Shown in pieces: positions 10,157 to 18,316 of a stretch of 64,000 nt of DNA. How positions within the stretch are numbered: position 1 is the stretch's first letter; each line of letters starts with the position of its first letter. Source of the stretch: Burkholderiales bacterium (GTDB lineage Bacteria; Pseudomonadota; Gammaproteobacteria; Burkholderiales; Burkholderiaceae_C); the NCBI GenBank assembly GCA_947372465.1, contig CANBTT010000004.1, forward strand, positions 1 to 64,000. Direction: 5' to 3'. Below the pieces are notes generated by a model. That model saw nothing but the letters and a program-made list of their open reading frames with translations, was not told where the DNA came from and searched no databases. The position numbers were made by a program, and so were the translations under genes.

Positions 10157-11629
10157 ATGAAAAAATATTTATCTGCATTATTTTCAGTGGCAGCAATCGG
10201 CCTCCTAGGCGCTTGCTCCTCAAGCGACAGCCCCCCAAAAAATGTTATCTTCTTTCTTGGAGACGGCATGGGCATCACCGTTCAAACAGCCGCAAGAATT
10301 TACGGCTACGGTGAGGATGGTCAATTGACCATGGACACCCTGCCAGACACAGCCTTTATCAAAACATTCTCACAAGATTACCAAGTCACTGACAGTGCAC
10401 CCTCGATGTCTGCCTACATGACAGGCGTCAAGATGAATCAAGACGTGATCGCCATGTCATCAGACACCACCACGGTAAGCCCAGGCAAAGACGCAACAAC
10501 GGGTGTGTCCAATACAGTGAACAATTGTTTGCCCACCAACGGCAAACCCGTTCAAACACTTTTGGAGTTGGCAAAGTCAAAAAACATGGGCACAGGCATT
10601 GTCACTACAGCTCGTTTGACACACGCCACACCCGCAGCAACTTTTTCACACATTTGCAACAGGAATGCCGAATATGAAATTGCAAGACAGGCCGTTCCTG
10701 GCGGCAACGGCTTCAACACGGCGTTAGGCAACGGTGTAGATGTCATGATGGGTGGCAACAGCAAATACTTCATTCCCTTCAATGCCTCAGGCACTGCGCT
10801 TGAGAAAGCGGGACGCCCAGACGGGAGAAATTTGATCACCGAAATGAAGGGTCAAGGTTATGCATTCGCCAATGACCTCGCAAGCCTCAATGCGGTTTCA
10901 ATCAACGCGTCTACCAAACTCTTGGCCTTGTTTGATCAAGGTGTCTTGGATGCGTCTTTCTCTGGCGGTCACATGTCTTATGATTTGGACAGAAACCCCG
11001 CAGTTGAACCCAGCTTGGCAGAAATGACCACCAAAGCCATGGACATCTTGAGTGCCAAGAAAAACAAAGGCTACACGCTGGTCGTTGAAGGCGGTCGAAT
11101 TGACCACGCGCTTCACGCCACGAATGCAAAACGCGCATTGCAAGACACGATCGCGTTTGACAATGCCATTGCCGCTGCCATTGCAAAGGTTCGCCAAACG
11201 GATCCCAATCTCAGCAACACATTGATTGTCGTGACTGCAGACCATGATCACACCATGATCATGCAAGGTTACTCAGCTTTAACTGGAAAAACCACCAAGG
11301 AGAATCCAGGCATTCTTGGCGTCTTAAAGCAATGGCTCACGCCCACAACGCCGGCCAAGGATGCAGAAGGTGCAACCTTTAGCGTGTTGGCCTTTGGCAA
11401 TGGCCCCAACCGCGTCACAGACAGAGCAGCAATGACTCCCCTGACCGATGCCATCACGGGTGCCGACAACTACCAACAAGAAACGGCCATTCGCCTGGCT
11501 GGCGAAAGCGAAACGCACGGTGGTGGCGATGTGTGGTTGGGTGCCATTGGCATGAACTCCAACCTATTTAAAGGATCTTTGGAAAACATAGAAGTATTCC
11601 CATTGATCGTCAAAGCACTCGGTTTATAA
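10157..11629 (+). CDS. Alkaline phosphatase, predicted lipoprotein
   Basis: 490 residues of the PhoA-type alkaline phosphatase family. The signal peptide ends in a lipobox (LLGAC, Cys20), so the mature enzyme is predicted to be lipid-anchored. Metal and catalytic motifs are present: FFLGDGMG (35-40, first metal Asp), TDSAPSMSAY with nucleophile Ser80, EGGRIDHALH, VTADHDHT and ETHGGGDV. It hydrolyses phosphomonoesters outside the cytoplasm to release phosphate. A near-identical arrangement of motifs in the next gene, 17 bp downstream, indicates a tandem duplication. The paralogue lacks a lipobox. Confidence 0.93.
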   Translation: MKKYLSALFSVAAIGLLGACSSSDSPPKNVIFFLGDGMGITVQTAARIYGYGEDGQLTMDTLPDTAFIKTFSQDYQVTDSAPSMSAYMTGVKMNQDVIAMSSDTTTVSPGKDATTGVSNTVNNCLPTNGKPVQTLLELAKSKNMGTGIVTTARLTHATPAATFSHICNRNAEYEIARQAVPGGNGFNTALGNGVDVMMGGNSKYFIPFNASGTALEKAGRPDGRNLITEMKGQGYAFANDLASLNAVSINASTKLLALFDQGVLDASFSGGHMSYDLDRNPAVEPSLAEMTTKAMDILSAKKNKGYTLVVEGGRIDHALHATNAKRALQDTIAFDNAIAAAIAKVRQTDPNLSNTLIVVTADHDHTMIMQGYSALTGKTTKENPGILGVLKQWLTPTTPAKDAEGATFSVLAFGNGPNRVTDRAAMTPLTDAITGADNYQQETAIRLAGESETHGGGDVWLGAIGMNSNLFKGSLENIEVFPLIVKALGL

Positions 11630-11646
11630 ATTGATTCCAGGAGAAA

Positions 11647-13101
11647 ATGATGAACAGAAAAATTATTGCTAGCCTCTTGGCGACAACAATCACAGCATTC
11701 AGCATGCAAGCTCAGGCTGCTGGCGAAGCGAAAAATGTGATTTTCTTTCTAGGCGACGGTATGGGCCCCGTGGTGGTCACCGCTTCTCGCATCTATGGTT
11801 ACGGAGAAGCTGGTAAATTGACCATGGACACCATGCCCTATGCGGCCAAGATCAGAACGTATGCAGCCGATGCTCAAACCACCGACTCCGCGCCAGGCAT
11901 GGCGGGCTACGTGACAGGTGTTCGCATGAAAAACAATGTGATCTCCATGACCGCCGACACGAACCCAACGTCCCCGTCCACAGACCCCGCTTTCCCCAAA
12001 AGCGGCTCATGGATCAACAACTGCAAAACCGATGGCAGCAACGGCAAATCCGTCCCTACCATTCTTGAGCAAGCCATTGCCAAAGGCAAGTCCACAGGTG
12101 TGGTGAGCACAGCCAGAATCACGCACGCAACGCCAGCGGTGAATTACGCTCACGTCTGCAATCGCAATGCGGAGTACGAGATTGCTGCACAGTTGACACC
12201 TGGGAGCAAAAGCTTTAACACGGCGCTTGGCAAAGGCGTTGATGTGATATTGGGAGGCAACAGCAGGTATTTTGTGCCTGTCAATCCAAACGGCACGAAT
12301 GAACAACAAGCTGGACGTCCTGATGGCACGGACATGGTGGGCCTCATGAAATCAAGTGGTTACACCTACGTCACCAACAAGACCGAATTGTTGGCTGCAC
12401 CAGCCACAACAGGCTCCAAACTCCTGGGACTTTTCGACCATGCCACAGACGATGTGCACATGAGCTACGAGCTCGATAGAAATCCAGCCATTGAGCCAAG
12501 CATCGCTGAGATGACCTCTAAAGCCATTGACGTTTTATCCAAAAATGCCAACGGTTATTTCCTGATGGTCGAGGGCGGTCGCATTGACCATGCACTTCAC
12601 GGCACCAACGCAGCCAGGGCATTGACCGATACATTGGCTTTTGACAACGCTGTAAAAATGGCTTTGAGCAAGGTCGATCTGAGCAATACGCTGGTCATTG
12701 TGACAGCAGACCATGATCACACCATGGCTTTCAATGGCTATTCAAAGCGTGGCAACAACATGCTTGATGTGGTCACTGGAATCGACAACAAACCCGTGCT
12801 TGATTCAGATGGCAACGCCTACACCACCTTGGTTTTTGGTCAAAGCCCCAATAGGCCCAAAGTGCGCAGCAATGTCACATCTGATCAATCCAAGAGCATT
12901 GGTACTTACAAAAGTGCTAACGTGTTCAGCGATGGCGGCGGTTACTTCCAAGAGGGCGTTGTCAAAGCCAGCGCCGGTGGAGAGACCCATGGCTCAGGCG
13001 ACGTGATGCTTTTTGCAGCAGGTGCTGCAGCACAAAATTTCAAGGGCACCATGCCCAACATCAACGTTTACAGCATCATCAAAACCGCTTTTGGACTGTA
13101 A
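11647..13101 (+). CDS. Alkaline phosphatase, predicted soluble periplasmic
   Basis: 484 residues, paralogous to the preceding gene. The Sec signal peptide (MMNRKIIASLLATTITAFSMQAQA) has an AxA-type cleavage site and no lipobox, so this copy should be soluble in the periplasm. Motifs are FFLGDGMG (33-40), TDSAPGMAGY with nucleophile Ser81, EGGRIDHALH, VTADHDHT and ETHGSGDV. Two adjacent ATGs (11647, 11650) are possible starts, with an AGGAG site just upstream. It shares an operon with the lipoprotein paralogue and ends in a strong terminator. Confidence 0.93.
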   Translation: MMNRKIIASLLATTITAFSMQAQAAGEAKNVIFFLGDGMGPVVVTASRIYGYGEAGKLTMDTMPYAAKIRTYAADAQTTDSAPGMAGYVTGVRMKNNVISMTADTNPTSPSTDPAFPKSGSWINNCKTDGSNGKSVPTILEQAIAKGKSTGVVSTARITHATPAVNYAHVCNRNAEYEIAAQLTPGSKSFNTALGKGVDVILGGNSRYFVPVNPNGTNEQQAGRPDGTDMVGLMKSSGYTYVTNKTELLAAPATTGSKLLGLFDHATDDVHMSYELDRNPAIEPSIAEMTSKAIDVLSKNANGYFLMVEGGRIDHALHGTNAARALTDTLAFDNAVKMALSKVDLSNTLVIVTADHDHTMAFNGYSKRGNNMLDVVTGIDNKPVLDSDGNAYTTLVFGQSPNRPKVRSNVTSDQSKSIGTYKSANVFSDGGGYFQEGVVKASAGGETHGSGDVMLFAAGAAAQNFKGTMPNINVYSIIKTAFGL

Positions 13102-13125
13102 AAATTAAATGTTCCTTTAACCCAT

Positions 13126-13152
13126 AAAAGGTACCCCTCGGGGTACCTTTTT
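13126..13152 (+). terminator. Rho-independent terminator after the alkaline phosphatases
   Basis: GGTACCC (13130-13136) and GGGTACC (13141-13147) form the core stem around a CTCG loop. It is extended by AAAA before and TTTT after, and followed by a T5 run. The structure is nearly symmetrical and could work in both directions. Confidence 0.88.
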
Positions 13153-13174
13153 CTTATTTCCAATTCAAACAATC

Positions 13175-13894
13175 ATGCCCCTTCATTTCAAGCATTGCGC
13201 AGTCTTTTTGCTGGCGTCCCTACTCGTGACTTTCTCCTCCTTTGCACAACCCAAGGGAGATGGAAAGTTCAATTTTTCGAAACTGGTCGATCTTGACGTC
13301 AAGATGAAAACCGAAACCAAAGTGATCGGCAATGATGGTGTGATCAGAACCACCTTTTTAGAAGAACATTTTGTAAGAAAAGGCTCCGCTGCGTGGGTTG
13401 AGAGAATCGTGCCCTCCATCGTCCCTGCAAAGAAGAAAAGCAAATCTGGCTCAGACCATCAGCACTTTGATCCATTGGAAGGCGCCAGACTGGTGGAGAT
13501 GGAGAAAGGGCAACTCAGATTGAGTTTTCTTCAACACGATGAAAAAGTCAGGGTGGGCATTCCCAAGTCAGAGTTTCAATCGATTGGCTTTGATGGCTCA
13601 TGGGAGCGCGCATACTACATGATGACACCGCAAGAATACGCCGCCCTTAAGCCCACTTCAAGGGCCACAACAATTGCAAACACCCAGTGGTACGAGGGTG
13701 ACGACAAAGAAAACTATCTAAGGATATTGGTCGACTTCAACAATGCAATTCCTTTGCTCATCGAGAGAGGAAACTTTATTGGCACCCGAAGTCACAAAAC
13801 AACGCTGATGCCTCAAACCCTGAAGGACATGCCCAAAGAATGGAAAAACATCAACACTTACACACCCAAGGTCTACTCTGATTTTGTTGACTAA
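13175..13894 (+). CDS. Secreted protein of unknown function
   Basis: 239 residues with a clear Sec signal peptide (hydrophobic core CAVFLLASLLVTFSSFA, likely cleaved after Ala24). The mature part is basic and beta-rich by eye, with no motif I recognise; it includes a Lys/Ser/His-rich patch (KKKSKSGSDHQHF, about 88-100) and aromatic stretches near the C-terminus. No good ribosome site precedes the ATG. It lies 73 bp after the alkaline phosphatase operon, just beyond its terminator. A role in phosphate or envelope biology would be guesswork from position. Confidence 0.7.
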   Translation: MPLHFKHCAVFLLASLLVTFSSFAQPKGDGKFNFSKLVDLDVKMKTETKVIGNDGVIRTTFLEEHFVRKGSAAWVERIVPSIVPAKKKSKSGSDHQHFDPLEGARLVEMEKGQLRLSFLQHDEKVRVGIPKSEFQSIGFDGSWERAYYMMTPQEYAALKPTSRATTIANTQWYEGDDKENYLRILVDFNNAIPLLIERGNFIGTRSHKTTLMPQTLKDMPKEWKNINTYTPKVYSDFVD

Positions 13895-14078
13895 ATCTGT
13901 ACAGTTAAGTCACAGTTTGCACAACGCTGTTTGGGATGAGAAGGGGGACACTTTTGACAGAACATCAACCGCCTGCTCAACACATGACGCAAACAATACA
14001 AATGAAAATGTGAAAACTGCTTTTAAGATGGGCGCCCACCAAGTGGGACAGGCTTGATCGTGCAAGAGAGCGTTAATT

Positions 14079-14127
14079 AAAATCCGTTCTATTTCTGTTT
14101 GATGCATATAGAACTAGAACGGATTTT
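14079..14127. terminator. Long-stem hairpin, probable bidirectional terminator
   Basis: AAAATCCGTTCTA (14079-14091) and its exact complement TAGAACGGATTTT (14115-14127) enclose a 23-base loop. A-rich and T-rich ends allow termination on either strand. An alternative inner pairing, GTTCTAT (14086-14092) with ATAGAAC (14108-14114), is also possible. It may end the 13175-13894 transcript. Confidence 0.55.
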
Positions 14128-14128
14128 T

Positions 14129-14157
14129 ATGACAAATAAATGACTGTTCGGTGACAG
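14129..14157 (-). promoter_or_regulatory. Triple Pho-type half-site array, leftward orientation
   Basis: Read on the minus strand, the half-sites are CTGTCAC (14157-14151), CAGTCAT (14146-14140) and TTGTCAT (14135-14129), each separated by exactly 4 bases, giving the 11-bp PhoB repeat three times. Candidate -10 elements are CATAAA (14131-14126) or TCTAGT (14118-14113). No convincing gene starts to the left, so the target may be a non-coding or antisense RNA, or an unrecognised small gene. Confidence 0.55.
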
Positions 14158-14231
14158 CTCTCGTGGATTCTTGCTGAATCCATGAGGCCATAAGCAACAA
14201 GCAAAACGCCTTGATGGCTCAAAACATCGAC

Positions 14232-14483
14232 TTAGGTACTGAGTTGATTGGCGTGAAATGCCACATCAAATACTTTGGACTTGCCTACATAAAACCGATC
14301 AATTCTCCACTCCTTCAACAAAGAAATGGCCAGATCAAATTCCTCTTGATCAAGTGTGTAAATGTCCTTGAGTGGGTTGTCTCCCTCTGTCTCGAGCATC
14401 AAAATCAATTTTGAGTAGATCTTGGACTGCGAAGATTGAGGACTGTCTTGGATCATCTTCTTTAACTTCTTGACTGCGCGCAT
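14232..14483 (-). CDS. Small conserved-looking cytoplasmic protein, unknown function
   Basis: 83 residues starting MRAVKKLKKMIQDSPQS, with a good ribosome site (AAAGGTG, about six bases before the ATG). Composition is mixed and charged with no membrane segment or signal; the C-terminal half is EEFDLAISLLKEWRIDRFYVGK. I do not recognise the family. The strong ribosome site and protein-like composition in an otherwise gene-poor region support a real gene. A perfect FNR/ANR box lies about 120 bp upstream (14604-14617). Confidence 0.65.
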   Translation of the reverse strand: MRAVKKLKKMIQDSPQSSQSKIYSKLILMLETEGDNPLKDIYTLDQEEFDLAISLLKEWRIDRFYVGKSKVFDVAFHANQLST

Positions 14484-14603
14484 ATTTTCACCTTTCTAAG
14501 CGACAAACAAACTGTTTGCACTGATGAAACCAAGGGCTTCATTCGTTAAATTTACTTTAACATAAATAGATTAATCAACGCAGAGAAAAATATTCACAAG
14601 GTA

Positions 14604-14617
14604 TTGATCTTAATCAA
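14604..14617. promoter_or_regulatory. FNR/ANR box (perfect palindrome), target uncertain
   Basis: TTGAT-CTTA-ATCAA matches the FNR/ANR consensus TTGAT-N4-ATCAA at all ten specified positions. It lies between the 83-residue minus-strand gene and a plus-strand region of broken reading frames. No well-matched -10 is found at the class II distance on either side, so the regulated transcript is not decided. Confidence 0.55.
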
Positions 14618-14937
14618 ATGACCGTCATAACTTATTTGGAGTCATCTTTACACCCATCACTGAAAACATCCAGCAAATGGACTTATTCATGCTCTCACCA
14701 CAAACACCTTGAATTGCCATGCGGTTTTTTATGCCCTAGGCCTTAGAAAAATTGCATTTAACGATATTGTGGGCGAGCCTGGTGATATGTTTTTTTATCT
14801 TACAGGCGCATTGAAAACACGCTCAACACCCCGCACATTAGGGTCAACAACTTCATTCACATTTAAACGCGCGAACGATCCCTCTTTTCTGTGGCCGAGC
14901 AGATCCCGTAGTTTTGACCACGCCAAACAAGCACAAC

Positions 14938-15069
14938 ATGTGTGCCTATCCAACAAAAGACATTGCTGGGCTTTCAAGTCACTACGTTTTGGAAACCCAC
15001 GAAAACAATCGGGATGTTCTGTATGGCGCAGACAGTCGCTTGGTGGGCTTACAAGACGAGCATTTGTAA
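14938..15069 (+). pseudogene. Possible gene remnant or tiny ORF
   Basis: A 43-codon frame, MCAYPTKDIAGLSSHYVLET and onward to LVGLQDEHL, ending in TAA, has protein-like composition. It has no ribosome site, and the same frame is open upstream only to a TAG at 14839. It may be the tail of a decayed gene whose upstream part lies in another frame. No family is recognised; this is a low-confidence call. Confidence 0.2.
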
Positions 15070-15190
15070 TTGGTCAACTTTGAATGATCCAACCCCAAGG
15101 CTTTGATCAATGTTGACGGGCAAAGACAAAGTCCAATTGCCCCACACTGAAAGCCAAAACGCCTGAGTGGGGGCGCAAGAAAACCAATGC

Positions 15191-15727
15191 TTACTTTTCT
15201 AATTTTTTGTAATTGTTCATGCCCTCAAGCACCTCTGCCCTCGCTGCATCAGGACCTTCCCAGCCAAGGATTTTGACCCATTTGCCAATCTCTAAATCTT
15301 TGTAATGCTCAAAGAAATGCGCAATGGTCTTGAGTCTTAAAGGGTTCAAGTCCTCCGGTTTTTGCCACTGCGTGTAGATGGACAAAATCTTGTCGGTGGG
15401 AACAGCCAAGACTTTCCCGTCCATACCCGCCTCATCTTCCATCTTCAAAATACCAATCGGGCGACACGTCACCACCACACCTGGAATCAAAGGAACAGGG
15501 GTGATCACCAACACATCAACCGGGTCCCCATCCCCACTGATGGTCTGTGGCACGTAGCCATAGTTGGTGGGGTAATGCATGGACGTGCTCATGAAACGGT
15601 CCACAAAAATGGCTCCCGACTCTTTATCGACCTCGTACTTCACGGGATCCGCATTCATGGGGATCTCAATGATCACGTTAAAAAAATTAGGGGCTTCTTT
15701 GCCAGGTGTGACGTTATCTAAAGACAT
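15191..15727 (-). CDS. ppa: Inorganic pyrophosphatase (soluble, family I)
   Basis: 178 residues from the ATG at 15725-15727, beginning [23 protein letters not shown]. It hydrolyses cytoplasmic pyrophosphate to two phosphates, pulling biosynthetic reactions forward. The signature DGDPVDVLV (about residues 66-74) supplies metal-binding aspartates, and the family EYEVDKxxG-type region is present as KYEVDKESG. Length agrees with E. coli Ppa. It is divergent from the membrane pyrophosphatase gene hppA, an instructive pairing because the two compete for the same substrate. Confidence 0.96.
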   Translation of the reverse strand: MSLDNVTPGKEAPNFFNVIIEIPMNADPVKYEVDKESGAIFVDRFMSTSMHYPTNYGYVPQTISGDGDPVDVLVITPVPLIPGVVVTCRPIGILKMEDEAGMDGKVLAVPTDKILSIYTQWQKPEDLNPLRLKTIAHFFEHYKDLEIGKWVKILGWEGPDAARAEVLEGMNNYKKLEK

Positions 15728-15868
15728 GGTTCTCTGTTTCTCTAATGAAATTAAACTCAGGATTAACCCGTATTTTAAGCCCATCTAAGGGGAAATCTCA
15801 AACCAACTCCTTGATATATCACTTACATTGATCTTTGAATCTGGGTTTTTTTATGATTTCCAAACTTT

Positions 15869-15909
15869 TTGATCAGGATCAAAAGAAAGCACTGAAATCT
15901 TGATTCAAT
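15869..15909 (+). promoter_or_regulatory. FNR/ANR-dependent promoter for hppA
   Basis: TTGAT-CAGG-ATCAA at 15869-15882 is a perfect FNR/ANR palindrome. TTCAAT at 15904-15909 (4 of 6 to TATAAT) would place the transcript start near 15916, about 40-41 bp from the box centre, the class II activation position. The remaining leader is about 67 bases with GAGGAG before the hppA ATG. Confidence 0.6.
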
Positions 15910-15982
15910 CAGCTTTGTTCAAACTGTACTTGCACGGGGCAAGAAATGAAACAAAGAGTTTTTCACACAATGAGGAGAAATT

Positions 15983-18175
15983 ATGTACGCCAATTCAGCG
16001 CTTCTTTTCGCGCTAGCTTGTGGGGTCATTGCCGTGATCTACGGTTTTTGGGCCCGGTCATCAATTTTGGCCATGGATCCTGGCAATGCACGGATGCAAG
16101 AAATTGCAGCAGCCATCGAGCAAGGTGCTGCCGCCTATCTGGCAAGGCAGTACAGAACCATTGCCATGGTGGGCGTGGTGTTGACCCTACTGATTGGCAT
16201 CTTTCTTAGCACCACAACCGCGCTGGGTTTTGTCGTGGGTGCGGTCCTCTCAGGCGCGTGTGGCTTTATTGGCATGAATGTCTCCGTCAAAGCCAATGTC
16301 CGAACAGCCCAAGCGGCAACAAGGGGCATTGCCCCAGCACTTGATGTGGCCTTCAAAGGGGGTGCCATCACCGGGATGCTGGTGGTCGGATTGGGTTTGC
16401 TTGGCGTGGGCGGTTTTTATTGGTTTTTAGCGGGCTCAGGCACACTGAGTGCAGACCAAAACCTCTCGGATCTCTTGAACCCATTGATTGGCCTGGCATT
16501 TGGCTCATCCCTCATCTCCATTTTTGCTAGACTTGGAGGAGGTATTTTCACCAAAGGCGCTGATGTGGGCGCCGACCTTGTGGGAAAAGTCGAAGCGGGC
16601 ATTCCCGAGGATGACCCGAGAAACCCTGCGGTGATTGCGGACAATGTGGGCGACAATGTGGGTGACTGTGCAGGCATGGCCGCTGACCTCTTTGAAACCT
16701 ACGCCGTCACACTGATCGCCACCATGCTTTTGGGCGCCTTGGTCGTGACCACTGCGCCAATACAAGCCGTTCTTTACCCCTTGGTTTTGGGAGGCGTGTC
16801 CATCCTTGCGTCCATCATTGGGTGCTTCTTCGTCAAAGCCTCCCCTGGCATGAAAAACGTCATGCCCGCCCTGTACAAGGGTTTGATCGTGGCGGGCGTG
16901 TTAAGTTTGATTGCATTTGCATTTGTGACTTGGAACATGATGCCTGATGATGCCATCAAAGCCAGTGGCTCTCGCATGGCCTTGTTTGGGTCGTGCTTGG
17001 TGGGCTTGTTGCTCACAGCCGCATTGGTGTGGATCACGGAGTACTACACCGGTACCGATTACCCACCCGTCAAACACGTGGCACAAGCGTCCACCACTGG
17101 ACACGCCACCAACATCATCGCCGGCATTGGTGTCTCTATGAAATCAACCGCCTACCCCGTTTTGTCGGTGTGTTTGGCCATCTTGGCCGCCCATGGGTTG
17201 GCGGGACTGTACGGTGTCGCCATCGCTGCCACCGCGATGCTCAGCATGGCGGGCATCATCGTGGCCCTTGACGCTTATGGCCCCATCACCGACAACGCTG
17301 GGGGCATTGCTGAAATGGCCGAGTTGCCCTCAAGCGTGCGCGATGTCACAGACCCCCTTGACGCTGTGGGCAACACCACCAAAGCGGTGACCAAGGGCTA
17401 TGCCATTGGCTCCGCGGGTTTGGCCGCCTTGGTGCTTTTTGCCGACTACACGCACAAACTCGAGAGCGTGGGTCAAGACATCACTTTTGATCTATCGGAC
17501 CCGATGGTGATTGTGGGCCTGTTCATTGGGGGCATGATCCCCTATCTCTTTGGCGCAATGGCCATGGAGGCAGTGGGCCGCTCTGCAAGTGCTGTGGTCG
17601 AAGAGGTTCGCAGGCAATTTAGAGAAATCAAAGGCATCATGGAGGGCACAGCAAAACCCGAGTACGGCCGTGCGGTGGACATGCTCACCACAGCGGCCAT
17701 CAAAGAGATGATGATTCCCTCTTTGTTGCCCGTGGTCGTGCCCATTCTTGTCGGCTTGATTCTTGGACCCAAAGCGTTGGGCGGCTTGTTGATGGGCACC
17801 ATTGTGACGGGCCTGTTTGTGGCCATTTCCATGTGCACAGGCGGCGGCGCCTGGGACAATGCCAAGAAATACATTGAAGATGGTCACCATGGCGGCAAAG
17901 GCAGCGATGCACACAAAGCAGCAGTGACCGGTGACACGGTGGGAGACCCCTACAAAGACACCGCTGGTCCAGCCGTCAACCCATTGATCAAAATCATCAA
18001 CATCGTGGCACTCTTGTTGGTGCCCCTGCTGCCCATCACGCACGCACCTGCTCCAGGAACCGCGCTCGTTGCAGCGCCTCCCGCCGTGGTCGCACCTGCG
18101 CAGCCCGGGACCACCGGCGCAGAAGCGCCTCAGGCACCCACGGCACAGGCAGAACCAGCACCTGCGGCCAAGTAA
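15983..18175 (+). CDS. hppA: H+-translocating membrane pyrophosphatase, K+-independent type
   Basis: 730 residues, about 16 transmembrane helices. It couples pyrophosphate hydrolysis to proton export. Substrate motifs include [15 protein letters not shown] and [19 protein letters not shown] (about 190-235), with a second metal site near the C-terminus ([19 protein letters not shown]). Residue 467 is Lys in the GNTTKA motif, the published marker of K+-independent pumps. An Ala/Pro-rich tail of roughly 40 residues after the last helix is unusual. GAGGAG precedes the ATG. An FNR-type box upstream suggests use under low oxygen. Confidence 0.96.
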   Translation: MYANSALLFALACGVIAVIYGFWARSSILAMDPGNARMQEIAAAIEQGAAAYLARQYRTIAMVGVVLTLLIGIFLSTTTALGFVVGAVLSGACGFIGMNVSVKANVRTAQAATRGIAPALDVAFKGGAITGMLVVGLGLLGVGGFYWFLAGSGTLSADQNLSDLLNPLIGLAFGSSLISIFARLGGGIFTKGADVGADLVGKVEAGIPEDDPRNPAVIADNVGDNVGDCAGMAADLFETYAVTLIATMLLGALVVTTAPIQAVLYPLVLGGVSILASIIGCFFVKASPGMKNVMPALYKGLIVAGVLSLIAFAFVTWNMMPDDAIKASGSRMALFGSCLVGLLLTAALVWITEYYTGTDYPPVKHVAQASTTGHATNIIAGIGVSMKSTAYPVLSVCLAILAAHGLAGLYGVAIAATAMLSMAGIIVALDAYGPITDNAGGIAEMAELPSSVRDVTDPLDAVGNTTKAVTKGYAIGSAGLAALVLFADYTHKLESVGQDITFDLSDPMVIVGLFIGGMIPYLFGAMAMEAVGRSASAVVEEVRRQFREIKGIMEGTAKPEYGRAVDMLTTAAIKEMMIPSLLPVVVPILVGLILGPKALGGLLMGTIVTGLFVAISMCTGGGAWDNAKKYIEDGHHGGKGSDAHKAAVTGDTVGDPYKDTAGPAVNPLIKIINIVALLLVPLLPITHAPAPGTALVAAPPAVVAPAQPGTTGAEAPQAPTAQAEPAPAAK

Positions 18176-18206
18176 AGCCCAGAGGCCGATCTATAAACTT
18201 GGCCAG

Positions 18207-18236
18207 GGAGGTCCATTGCGGACCTCCTTTTTTTTT
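18207..18236 (+). terminator. Rho-independent terminator after hppA
   Basis: GGAGGTCC (18207-18214), loop ATTGC, GGACCTCC (18220-18227), then nine T (18228-18236). This is a textbook strong terminator. Confidence 0.95.
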
Positions 18237-18316
18237 GGGGCAGCACCCTCTGGCGTTGACAGGTCAATGTTTGTACCCAGTCCGTCAAGTCAATTAATGG
18301 TGCAAAATACAGCCCT

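Larger units (their letters stand above)
13895..14231. other. Gene-poor stretch with terminator-like hairpin and Pho-type repeats
   Basis: This 337-bp gap holds no convincing gene. A minus-strand ORF of 65 codons (13910-14107) lacks a ribosome site and protein-like composition. The structured elements are the hairpin at 14079-14127, the triple Pho half-sites at 14129-14157, and a 7-bp stem-loop (TGGATTC 14164-14170 with GAATCCA 14176-14182). Confidence 0.5.
14484..15190. other. 707-bp stretch with few signals: FNR box and possible gene remnant
   Basis: No intact gene is convincing here. The region holds a perfect FNR/ANR palindrome (14604-14617) and, on the plus strand, frames that look like broken coding sequence. 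These include a short ORF at 14938-15069 and a segment around 14760-14815 reading GEPGDMFFYLTGAL, which resembles part of a cyclic-nucleotide-binding (Crp/Fnr) fold. Downstream of ppa on the minus strand, CGCC/GGCG followed by TTTT (about 15160-15175) may be a weak terminator. Confidence 0.45.

Noticed and set aside
13910..14107. 65-codon minus-strand ORF left of the triple Pho site
   Set aside because: No ribosome site, and its start codon lies inside the hairpin. Composition does not look like a protein and I recognise no family.
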